Shown one piece after another: positions 10,249-18,093 of a stretch of 64,000 bases of DNA; position 1 is the first letter of the stretch, and the number at the start of each line of letters is the position of its first letter. Below the pieces are notes generated by a model. That model did no database searches. It worked only from the letters and a program-made list of their open reading frames with translations, and was not told the DNA's origin. The translations under genes were made by a program, and so were the position numbers. Where the stretch lies: contig NZ_CP109450.1 in the NCBI RefSeq assembly GCF_041438865.1, positions 6,450,001 to 6,514,000 on the forward strand. Reading direction: 5' to 3'. Source of the DNA: Streptomyces sp. NBC_01471 (GTDB lineage: Bacteria > Actinomycetota > Actinomycetes > Streptomycetales > Streptomycetaceae).

Positions 10249-10542
10249 ATGAGTGACGTGATGCCGGAGCCCCCCGGGGCGCAGGACGGTCAGGACGGTA
10301 CGGAACAGCGTCCGGCGCCGCTGGGCGTGGTCCGCACGCCCACCGGGGACGGCGGGGTGGACCGGGTGCTCGACCGGCTGGCCGACGCCGACCACCTCGC
10401 TGCCGACGGACATGTCGAGGTGTACGAAGATGTACACCGTGGGCTGCGTGAGGCGCTGGACGCGCTGGACGCACCGCCCGGACCTCCGGTCCCGGCCCGC
10501 GGCCCCGCCCCTCACAACGTCCCTCACAACAGCAGGAGCTGA
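10249..10542 (+). CDS. Small conserved actinobacterial protein upstream of tlyA
   Basis: 97 residues, acidic, with a predicted amphipathic helix in the middle ('G-V-D-R-V-L-D-R-L-A-D-A-D' and 'V-Y-E-D-V-H-R-G-L-R-E-A-L') and a Pro-rich tail. The function is not known. TAGCGT (10237-10242) ends six bases before the ATG and there is no ribosome-binding site, so it is probably leaderless and may be the first gene of the tlyA-nadK transcript. Confidence 0.75.
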   Translation: MSDVMPEPPGAQDGQDGTEQRPAPLGVVRTPTGDGGVDRVLDRLADADHLAADGHVEVYEDVHRGLREALDALDAPPGPPVPARGPAPHNVPHNSRS

Positions 10543-10549
10543 ACCGAAC

Positions 10550-11365
10550 GTGGCAGGAGTGGCACGCCGGCGTCTCGACGCCGAGCTGGTCCGCCGGAGT
10601 CTCGCCCGCTCGCGGGAGCACGCGAGCCAGCTGATCGCGGCAGGCCGGGTGACCGTCGGAGGCGCCACCGCGACCAAGTCGGCCACCCAGGTCGAGACGA
10701 GCGCCGCCGTCGTCGTACGCGAGGACGGCAACGACCCCGACTACGTCTCGCGCGGCGGGCACAAGCTCGCAGGCGCCTTCACGGCCTTCACCCCGCTCGG
10801 CCTGCGGGTCGGGGGGCGGCGGGCGCTGGACGCGGGTGCGTCGACCGGCGGCTTCACCGACGTCCTGCTGCGGGCGGGCGCCGCGCAGGTCGTCGCGGTG
10901 GACGTCGGGTACGGGCAGCTCGCCTGGTCGTTGCAGAGCGACGACCGCGTCACCGTCAAGGACCGTACGAACGTACGCGAGTTGACGCTGGAGGACATCG
11001 GCGGAGCGCCCGTGGATCTGGTCGTCGGCGATCTCTCGTTCATCGCGCTGGGTCTTGTGCTGCCCGCTCTCGCGCGGTGCGCTGGGCCCGACGCCGACCT
11101 GGTGCTGATGGTCAAACCGCAGTTCGAGATCGGCAAGGACCGGCTGGGCAGCGGAGGAGTGGTCCGCAGCCCGGAGCTGCGGGCGGAGACCGTGCGGACG
11201 GTGGCAGGGCAGGCGGCCGGGCTCGGACTCGGCGTCCGGGGCGTCACCGCCAGCCCGCTGCCGGGGCCATCGGGGAATGTCGAGTACTTTCTGTGGCTGC
11301 GGGCGGATGCGCCCGCGCTCGATCCGGCGGATGTGGAGCGTGCAGTGGCGGAGGGGCCGCAGTGA
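10550..11365 (+). CDS. tlyA: TlyA family rRNA (cytidine-2'-O)-methyltransferase
   Basis: 271 residues. An N-terminal S4 RNA-binding domain (about 8-70, 'R-R-L-D-A-E-L-V-R-R-S-L-A-R-S') is joined to an RrmJ-like methyltransferase with the SAM loop 'L-D-A-G-A-S-T-G-G-F-T-D' and K-D-K-E catalytic residues in 'G-G-H-K-L-A-G', 'G-D-L-S-F', 'M-V-K-P-Q-F-E' and 'G-N-V-E-Y-F'. Mycobacterial TlyA methylates 16S C1409 and 23S C1920 and confers capreomycin sensitivity; here that role is inferred. The GTG start has AGGAG at 10534-10538. It is coupled to nadK by GTGA. Confidence 0.94.
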   Translation: MAGVARRRLDAELVRRSLARSREHASQLIAAGRVTVGGATATKSATQVETSAAVVVREDGNDPDYVSRGGHKLAGAFTAFTPLGLRVGGRRALDAGASTGGFTDVLLRAGAAQVVAVDVGYGQLAWSLQSDDRVTVKDRTNVRELTLEDIGGAPVDLVVGDLSFIALGLVLPALARCAGPDADLVLMVKPQFEIGKDRLGSGGVVRSPELRAETVRTVAGQAAGLGLGVRGVTASPLPGPSGNVEYFLWLRADAPALDPADVERAVAEGPQ

Positions 11366-12369
11366 CGGAAGCAGCAGCACCATCGGCAACCGGCTCAGCA
11401 GTACGGGCAGTGCCACCGGCCGTGGCAGCGGGGCCGGCGGTGGAACGGGCGGCGGAGCCGGCAGCGGCGCCCCCCGCGGACCGTACGGTCTTCCTGCTCG
11501 CGCACACCGGGCGGCCCGCCGCCATCCGGAGCGCCGAGCGCGTCGTGGAGGGGCTGCTGAAGAACGGCCTGCGGGTGCGGGTCCTGGCGGCGGAGGCGGC
11601 CGACCTGCCGGTGCCGCCCTCCGTCGAACTCGTCGCCGAGGCGACACCCGCCTGCCTGGACGGCTGTGAGCTGCTGATCGTGCTCGGCGGCGACGGAACG
11701 CTGCTGCGCGGCGCCGAGTTCGCCCGCGCGTCCGGGGTCCCGATGCTCGGCGTCAACCTCGGCCGGGTCGGCTTCCTCGCCGAGGCCGAGCGCGACGACC
11801 TCGACAAGGTCGTCGACCGGGTGGTCACCCGGTCGTACGAGGTCGAGGAACGGATGACCGTCGACGTCCTCGTGCACAACAACGGCGACATCGTGCACCG
11901 GGACTGGGCGCTCAACGAGGCCGCCGTGCAGAAGACCGCGCCCGAGCGGATGCTGGAGGTCGTCCTGGAGATCGACGGCCGTCCGGTCACCGGCTTCGGC
12001 TGCGACGGCGTCGTCTGCGCCACCCCGACCGGTTCGACCGCGTACGCCTTCTCGGCCGGCGGACCGGTGATCTGGCCCGAGGTGGAGGCGCTGCTGATGG
12101 TCCCCATCGGCGCCCACGCCCTGTTCGCCAAGCCGCTGGTGACCTCGCCCGCGTCCATCCTCGCGGTCGAGGTACAGCCGCACACCCCGCCGGGCGTCCT
12201 GTGGTGCGACGGGCGCCGGTCGGTCGAGCTGCCGTCCGGGGCCAGGGTCGAGGTGCGCAGGGGCGCCGTGCCCGTACGGCTGGCGCGGCTGCACCACGCG
12301 TCCTTCACCGACCGCCTGGTGGCCAAGTTCGCCCTGCCCGTGGCGGGCTGGCGCGGCGCTCCGCACTGA
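11362..12369 (+). CDS. nadK: NAD kinase
   Basis: 335 residues. It phosphorylates NAD to NADP. The hallmark 'L-G-G-D-G-T-L-L-R-G' has D111 as catalytic Asp. 'N-E-A-A-V' and 'C-A-T-P-T-G-S-T-A-Y' form the NAD-binding part. The first roughly 40 residues are an Ala/Pro-rich extension not needed for the fold, so an internal start is possible, but GTG 11362 overlaps the tlyA stop (GTGA) and fits operon coupling. Confidence 0.94.
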   Translation: MTEAAAPSATGSAVRAVPPAVAAGPAVERAAEPAAAPPADRTVFLLAHTGRPAAIRSAERVVEGLLKNGLRVRVLAAEAADLPVPPSVELVAEATPACLDGCELLIVLGGDGTLLRGAEFARASGVPMLGVNLGRVGFLAEAERDDLDKVVDRVVTRSYEVEERMTVDVLVHNNGDIVHRDWALNEAAVQKTAPERMLEVVLEIDGRPVTGFGCDGVVCATPTGSTAYAFSAGGPVIWPEVEALLMVPIGAHALFAKPLVTSPASILAVEVQPHTPPGVLWCDGRRSVELPSGARVEVRRGAVPVRLARLHHASFTDRLVAKFALPVAGWRGAPH

Positions 12370-12469
12370 CGGCGCGGCCCGTGCCGGCTGCCCCGGCGCG
12401 GGCCGGCCGGCGGGCCCTCCGGCCGGGGCACGTCGCACGGGACCCGGGAAACCTCGTATGGTCATGTGC

Positions 12470-14200
12470 GTGTTGGAGGAGATGCGGATACGGTCGCTCG
12501 GAGTCATCGACGACGCTGTGGTGGAGCTTTCACCCGGTTTCACCGCGGTGACCGGTGAGACCGGCGCGGGCAAGACCATGGTCGTGACCAGCCTCGGGCT
12601 GCTGCTCGGCGGTCGCGCCGACGCCGCCCTGGTGCGGCTCGGAGCCAAGTCGGCGGTGGTCGAAGGGCGGATCGTGCTGCCCGCGGGCGCGCCGGCCGCG
12701 GTACGGGCCGAGGAAGCGGGCGCCGAGCTCGACGAGGGCGCGCTGCTCATCAGCCGGACGGTCTCCGCCGAAGGGCGCTCACGGGCGCACATCGGCGGAC
12801 GTTCCGTACCGGTCGGGCTGCTCGCCGAGATCGCCGACGAACTGGTCGCCGTGCACGGGCAGACCGACCAGCAGGGGCTGCTGCGCCCGGCCAGACAGCG
12901 CCAGGCCCTCGACCGGTACGCCGGTGAGGCGGTGGCGGGCCCGCACACCAAGTACGCGGCGGCCTACAAGCGGCTGCGTGCCGTCGCCGCCGAACTGGTC
13001 GAACTGACCACCCGGGCGCGGGAACGGGCCCAGGAGGCGGACCTGCTCCGCTTCGGGCTGGACGAGATCGCCGCCGTCGAGCCGCTGCCCGGCGAGGACA
13101 CCGAACTCGCCTCCGAGGCCGAGCGGCTGGGTCATGCCGAAGCACTCGCGTCCGCGGCGTCGGCGGCGCACACCGCGCTCGTCGGCAACCCCGAGGACCC
13201 CGAGAGCGTCGACGCGACGACGCTGGTCGGCGGTTCGGGACGGTCGCTCGACGCCGTACGCACCCACGACCCGGCCCTGGCCGCGCTCGCCGACCGGATC
13301 GGCGAGATCGGCATCCTGCTCGCCGACGTGTCGGGGGAGCTGGCCGGTTACGCGGACGACCTCGACGCCGATCCGCTGCGGCTCGCCGCCGTGGAGGAGC
13401 GCAGGGCGGCGCTGACCCAGCTGACCCGCAAGTACGGCGAGGACATCACGGCCGTACTGGCCTGGGCCGAGGAGGGCGCGGCGCGCCTCACCGAGCTGGA
13501 GGGCGACGACGACCGGATCGGCGAACTGACGGCGGAGCACGAGGCGCTGCGCTCGGAGCTGTCCGGCCTCGCGCAGACCCTCACCGACGCGCGTACGGAG
13601 GCGGCCGCGCGGTTCGCGGACGCCGTCACCGCCGAACTCGCCTCGCTCGCCATGCCGCACGCACGGGTGACGATCGACATCCGGCAGACCGATGACCCCG
13701 AAGGGGTGGAGGTCGGCGGGCGGACCGTCGCCTACGGCCCGCTCGGCGCCGACGAGGTGGAGCTGCTGCTCGCACCGCACCCCGGCGCGGCCGCCCGCCC
13801 CATCTCCAAGGGGGCGTCGGGCGGTGAACTCTCCCGGGTGATGCTCGCGGTCGAGGTCGTCTTCGCGGGGTCCGACCCCGTACCGACGTACCTCTTCGAC
13901 GAGGTCGACGCCGGGGTCGGCGGCAAGGCCGCTGTGGAGGTGGGCCGGCGGCTCGCCAGGCTCGCCAGGACCGCGCAGGTGGTGGTCGTGACACATCTGC
14001 CGCAGGTGGCCGCGTTCGCCGACCGTCAGCTGCTCGTCGAGAAGACCAACGACGGCTCGGTGACCAGCAGCGGTGTCACGGTCCTGGAGGGCGAGGACCG
14101 GGTACGGGAGTTGTCGCGGATGCTCGCCGGCCAGGAGGACTCGGAGACGGCCCGGGCGCACGCCGAGGAACTGCTGGCCACGGCGCGGGCGGACGGCTGA
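12470..14200 (+). CDS. recN: DNA repair protein RecN
   Basis: 576 residues. An SMC-like ATPase: Walker A 'G-E-T-G-A-G-K-T' near residue 30, a coiled-coil middle (about 150-370), the C-terminal signature 'G-A-S-G-G-E-L-S-R-V-M-L-A' and Walker B 'T-Y-L-F-D-E-V-D-A-G-V-G-G'. It acts in double-strand-break repair. The start is uncertain: ATG 12458, ATG 12464, GTG 12470 and ATG 12482 are in frame. TATGGT (12457-12462) lies seven bases before GTG 12470, and GGAGGAG touches ATG 12482, too close to serve it, so GTG 12470 is chosen. Confidence 0.92.
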   Translation: MLEEMRIRSLGVIDDAVVELSPGFTAVTGETGAGKTMVVTSLGLLLGGRADAALVRLGAKSAVVEGRIVLPAGAPAAVRAEEAGAELDEGALLISRTVSAEGRSRAHIGGRSVPVGLLAEIADELVAVHGQTDQQGLLRPARQRQALDRYAGEAVAGPHTKYAAAYKRLRAVAAELVELTTRARERAQEADLLRFGLDEIAAVEPLPGEDTELASEAERLGHAEALASAASAAHTALVGNPEDPESVDATTLVGGSGRSLDAVRTHDPALAALADRIGEIGILLADVSGELAGYADDLDADPLRLAAVEERRAALTQLTRKYGEDITAVLAWAEEGAARLTELEGDDDRIGELTAEHEALRSELSGLAQTLTDARTEAAARFADAVTAELASLAMPHARVTIDIRQTDDPEGVEVGGRTVAYGPLGADEVELLLAPHPGAAARPISKGASGGELSRVMLAVEVVFAGSDPVPTYLFDEVDAGVGGKAAVEVGRRLARLARTAQVVVVTHLPQVAAFADRQLLVEKTNDGSVTSSGVTVLEGEDRVRELSRMLAGQEDSETARAHAEELLATARADG

Positions 14201-14278
14201 ACGTCCGGGCGGTGACCCCGTCCGGCCGTTCCGGGGCTGCCCCCTGGCCCCCGCGGTACGCCGCTTAGGGTGGGGCGC

Positions 14279-15049
14279 ATGAGCAGACACGGCGCCCGGA
14301 CCACCGCACTCCTCGCCTCGTTCGGCGCGACCCGCGCCGCCGCGACGGGGCTGCGCCGTCGGCCTCCGGGAGGTGCGCCGCGCTGGGAGCGCACCAACTA
14401 CGCCGGGCGCACGGTGGATCTCTGCGCCGGTCCTGCCACCACCGTCGGCGCGGCGCTCGGTGCGGTCGCGGGCACTCTTCCGCCCCGGGCGCGCGGCGCG
14501 GCCGCCCTGGCCGTGCTCGCCGCCGGGGCCTGCGGGGCCTATGACGACACCGCGGGCGCGGGCGATCCGCGCCGCGGGTTCCGTGCCCATCTCGGTGCGC
14601 TGCGCCGCGGCGAGATCACCAGCGGCGCGGTGAAGCTCCTGGGTGTCGGCGCGGCGGGTCTGGCCGCGGGCGCGCTGCTCAAGGACCGGCCCGCCGACCG
14701 GATTCTCGCGGGTGTCGTCGTCGCGGGCACCGCCCACTTCGTCAACCTGGTGGATGTGCGTCCGGGGCGCGCGGCCGTCGCGGTGCTCGGGCTCGCGGCG
14801 CCGGGCCTGCTGCGGCGCGGTCCGGCCGGGGCGCTGGCCGCCGCACCGCTCGGAGCCGCGGCCGCGGTCGTCATCGACGACCTGGCAGAACAGACCATGC
14901 TCGGCGACGCGGGGGCGCACGCGCTCGGCGCCGCCCTCGGTGTCGCGATCGTCGCGGGCAACGGGCGGGCCGGACTCGCCGCCCATGCGGCAGCGGTGGT
15001 CGCCGCCGCCGCGTACGGTGACAAGGTGAGCCGCGCGGCAGCCGGTTGA
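14279..15049 (+). CDS. Degenerate MraY/WecA-like (PNPT superfamily) membrane protein
   Basis: 256 residues with many Ala/Gly/Leu membrane spans. The marks resemble polyprenyl-phosphate aminosugar transferases: 'A-Y-D-D-T-A-G' (cf. the DD motif), 'N-L-V-D-V-R-P-G-R-A' (cf. N-L-x-D-G-x-x-G-L) and 'M-L-G-D-A-G-A-H-A-L-G'. Several canonical catalytic residues differ and the protein is shorter than MraY (about 350), so transferase activity is doubtful. TAGGGT at 14266-14271 sits seven bases before the ATG, consistent with leaderless expression. It is found near recN in streptomycetes; a role in envelope lipid-linked chemistry is inference. Confidence 0.7.
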   Translation: MSRHGARTTALLASFGATRAAATGLRRRPPGGAPRWERTNYAGRTVDLCAGPATTVGAALGAVAGTLPPRARGAAALAVLAAGACGAYDDTAGAGDPRRGFRAHLGALRRGEITSGAVKLLGVGAAGLAAGALLKDRPADRILAGVVVAGTAHFVNLVDVRPGRAAVAVLGLAAPGLLRRGPAGALAAAPLGAAAAVVIDDLAEQTMLGDAGAHALGAALGVAIVAGNGRAGLAAHAAAVVAAAAYGDKVSRAAAG

Positions 15050-15197
15050 GCCGTGGCTCACCCATGCGGGTGACAGCTCCGGCGCGTTGACGCGACCGCA
15101 CAGGGGCTCGGCCCCCCGGAGAGTGCCGGAACCCGCGCGCGGGCTGGCATCCTGGGGCGCACATACCCGTCCGACGCCGACTCAGGAGCTCCGGTCA

Positions 15198-16316
15198 GTG
15201 AGCAGCACCCAGGTCCCGCCGTACGGCCGTTCACCTCTCTGCGCCGTCCAGGTGCTGGGCGGCGGCAGCGCCGGCAGCAGCGCACATGTCCGCTCGATCA
15301 CCGGGGGCCTGGTCGAGCGGGGCGTGCACGTCACGGTGTGCGCCCCCGCCGAACTGGAGCGGACGTACGGCTTCAGTGAGGCGGGCGCGCGCTTCGTGCC
15401 CGTACCCCGGCGCGGTGATCCGGCGTCCGTCGCCACGCTGCGTGCCGCCTGTCTGCGGGCCGACATCGTCCACGCGCACGGGCTGAATGCCGCCGTACGG
15501 ACCTCGCTGGCACTGAGCGGACTGCGGCGGCCGCTCGTCGTCACCTGGCACACCCGCCCGCACACCGAAGGTGCACGGAGCCGCCTGCTGCGGCTGATGG
15601 AGCGAAGGGCGGCCAGGGCGGCGGCAGTTGTGCTCGGAACGTCGTCCGAACTGGTCGACAGGGCGCGCAGCCGGGGGGCGCGCGACGCGCGGCTCGCGCC
15701 GGTCGCTGTTCCCGCACCCCGAGTGACCGAGGGCGGCCCCGAGAGCAAGGCCCGCGCGGAACTGGGCGCGGTGGACCGGCCGTTGGTGATGGCCGTGGGC
15801 AGCCTCGTCGCGCACCACGGCTTCGGGACGCTGCTGGACGCGGCCCGGGTCTGGCAGCACCTCGACCCGGTCCCGCTGCTGGTGATCGTGGGCGAGGGAG
15901 TGGAGCGTGCCGCGCTGCAGAGCCGGATCGCGGCCGACGCGCTCGCGGTCCGCCTGATCGGCAGCCGCGAGGACGTGACGGAGCTGCTCGCCGCCGCCGA
16001 TGTCGCTGTGCTGTCGAGCCGTTGGGAGGCGCGTTCCCTGCTGGCGCAGGAGGCGCTGCGGCTGGGGGTGCCGTTGGTGGCAACGGCGGTCGGCGGGGTG
16101 CCCGAGCTGGTGGGCGACGCGGCCGAACTCGTCCCGTACGGTGATCCGGAGGCGCTGGCCGCACGGGTGACCGCGCTGCTGGCCGACCCCGTGCGCCGCG
16201 CCGAACTCGCCGCGGCGGGCCTGGCCCAGGCCGAGAACTGGCCGACCGAGGACGAGACGGTGGCGCAAGTGCTCAGCGTCTACGACGAGTTGACCGAGTC
16301 GGCCGGCGCCCACTGA
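15198..16316 (+). CDS. GT4-family glycosyltransferase
   Basis: 372 residues, GT-B fold. The N-terminal 'G-G-G-S-A-G-S-S-A-H-V-R-S-I' resembles the acceptor-side glycine loop of GT4 enzymes, and the C-terminal half has 'E-A-L-R-L-G-V-P-L-V-A-T-A-V-G-G-V-P-E-L-V' with the E-x7-E region of nucleotide-sugar binding. The product is unknown, probably a cell-wall glycan or glycolipid. The GTG start is supported by AGGAG at 15184-15188. Confidence 0.88.
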   Translation: MSSTQVPPYGRSPLCAVQVLGGGSAGSSAHVRSITGGLVERGVHVTVCAPAELERTYGFSEAGARFVPVPRRGDPASVATLRAACLRADIVHAHGLNAAVRTSLALSGLRRPLVVTWHTRPHTEGARSRLLRLMERRAARAAAVVLGTSSELVDRARSRGARDARLAPVAVPAPRVTEGGPESKARAELGAVDRPLVMAVGSLVAHHGFGTLLDAARVWQHLDPVPLLVIVGEGVERAALQSRIAADALAVRLIGSREDVTELLAAADVAVLSSRWEARSLLAQEALRLGVPLVATAVGGVPELVGDAAELVPYGDPEALAARVTALLADPVRRAELAAAGLAQAENWPTEDETVAQVLSVYDELTESAGAH

Positions 16317-16413
16317 GAGCCGGCCGCCGGAGGCCCCGTGACCGCCCGTCCTGGTACGGGTCCCCGTGGGACGGGGCGGCCGATTACGCGTGTGCCCACA
16401 CGACGCGCCCCGT

Positions 16414-16450
16414 CACGTGGTGTTCCGGCACGTGGTGTCCCGTCACGTGG
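16414..16450. repeat. Three 15-bp direct repeats with a CACGTG core
   Basis: CACGTGG occurs at 16414-16420, 16429-16435 and 16444-16450, exactly 15 bp apart, each with the flank gtCACGTGG(t/a)gt. It lies between the convergent glycosyltransferase and PucR genes. It may be a protein-binding array or slippage repeat. Confidence 0.7.
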
Positions 16451-16466
16451 AGTCAGGGATGTCGCG

Positions 16467-18056
16467 TCACGGGGTGTGCCTGCGGGCCCGTAGCGCCAGG
16501 CTCAGGGCGAGCACCGTCTGCGGGTCGTCCAGGTCCGTACCGAGGAGCTCGGCGATCCGCGCCAGCCGGTTGTAGAGCGTCTGGCGGTTGAGGTGCAGCT
16601 CTCGGGCCGTCTCGGCCTTGCGGCCCGCGTGCGCCAGATACGTCTGGAGTGTGGGCAGCAGGGCGGGCCGTGACGTGCGGTCGTGCTCGCGCAGCGGACC
16701 GATCGCCCGGTCCACGAAGGCCGCCAGGTCCGGTTGGTCGCGCAGCCGCCACAGCAGCAGGTCGATGTCCAGGCGCCGCGCGTCGTACCAGGGGCGGTCG
16801 GGCAGCCCCTGCGCGGCGGTCGCCGTCTCCGCGGCGTGCCGCAGCCCGGCCGATGCCGCGGCCCAGCCGCCCGCCACCCCCACCACGACGATCGGCGGAT
16901 GCGCGCCCGCCCGCTCCAGACCGGCGCGCGCCACGCCGGCCCGCAGCGCGACGGCCACCCGGTCGGCCACGGTGGTGCGTTCCGACTCCTCACGCAGACC
17001 GAGGAGCAGCGGGACGCGGCCCTCCACGGGGCGTACGCCGAGGAGCACCGGTACTCCGACGGAGCTCAGCTCCTCCAGGACGGCGCGGGCCAGCACCGCC
17101 CAGTTGCCCGACGGCGACAGCTCGGCGGCCAGCCGCATGACCACGGGCAGCAGCGGCCCCTCACCCGGCCGGAATCCGAGGACCCGGGCCTGCGCGGGCG
17201 CGTCGTGGGCGGAGACCCGCCCCTCGGCCAGATCGGTCAGGAAGTCACCTCGCCCGCGTGCGGCGAGCTCTTCCTCCTGGCGGGCCTGCATCAGCACGAC
17301 AGCGAGGATCCCGGCGGTCCGCTCGGCGGCCATCCGGTGCACCTGGGCCAGCGGCGCCGACACCGGGAGGAGCGCCAGCCTGGCCCGTACCGAACCGGTG
17401 CCGGAGCCGCCGCCCGGAACGTCCACCAGGACCGCGCCCGCCGGACGGTGTCCGCGCAGGCCCTCCCACACCTGGAGCGGCTCGCCCTCGCCCGCGGCGT
17501 ACAGCAGCTGTCCGTCGGGGGTCTCCAGGAAGACCGGGTTGGCGGTGAACTCGGCGAGGATCGAGAGCACTTGCGGCACTCCGCCACCGCCGAGCAGCGC
17601 CTGGGTGCACCGCCTGTGCACCTCGTCGGCGCGCTGCACCAGTGCGTAGTGACCGTTGACGATCTCGGTGTGGACCTCCTCCGTCACCGAGACGAAGGGC
17701 ACCTCGCGGTGCAGCTGGACCAGTGGCAGCCCCGCCGCCCGCGCGGTCTCCACGAGCGTCGTGGGAAGCCGCGAGAAACGCGGGCCCAGCTCCACCACGA
17801 GGGCGGCGATCCCGCGGTCGGCGAGCCGGCGGACGAACGCCCGCTGCTCGGCGGGGCGGGTGCCGAGCCCCAGCCCGGTGGTGAGCAGCAGCTCACCGCC
17901 CTTGAGCAGCGAGGCGATGTTCGGCACCTCACCCGCGTGCACCCACCGGACGGTGCGGCTGAGCCGGTCAGCGCCCGCGACGACCTCGGGCAGTCCACCG
18001 CGCAGCCCCGGCAGCTCAAGCGCCCGCTGCACTGTGATTCCGCCCTGGTTCTCCAT
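16467..18056 (-). CDS. PucR-family transcriptional regulator
   Basis: 529 residues. The N-terminal PucR-type domain (about 8-125, 'G-G-L-P-E-V-V-A-G-A-D-R-L') is followed by a GGDEF-like or CdaR-like middle and a C-terminal PucR helix-turn-helix ('E-T-A-R-E-L-H-L-N-R-Q-T-L-Y-N-R-L' near residue 480). Family members control purine, GABA or proline catabolism. The effector and targets are not shown by the context; the next gene downstream on the same strand is unrelated. Confidence 0.9.
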   Translation of the reverse strand: MENQGGITVQRALELPGLRGGLPEVVAGADRLSRTVRWVHAGEVPNIASLLKGGELLLTTGLGLGTRPAEQRAFVRRLADRGIAALVVELGPRFSRLPTTLVETARAAGLPLVQLHREVPFVSVTEEVHTEIVNGHYALVQRADEVHRRCTQALLGGGGVPQVLSILAEFTANPVFLETPDGQLLYAAGEGEPLQVWEGLRGHRPAGAVLVDVPGGGSGTGSVRARLALLPVSAPLAQVHRMAAERTAGILAVVLMQARQEEELAARGRGDFLTDLAEGRVSAHDAPAQARVLGFRPGEGPLLPVVMRLAAELSPSGNWAVLARAVLEELSSVGVPVLLGVRPVEGRVPLLLGLREESERTTVADRVAVALRAGVARAGLERAGAHPPIVVVGVAGGWAAASAGLRHAAETATAAQGLPDRPWYDARRLDIDLLLWRLRDQPDLAAFVDRAIGPLREHDRTSRPALLPTLQTYLAHAGRKAETARELHLNRQTLYNRLARIAELLGTDLDDPQTVLALSLALRARRHTP

Positions 18057-18093
18057 GAGGCCGGACGCTACCCGAAGCCGCCCGGCCGCAAGG

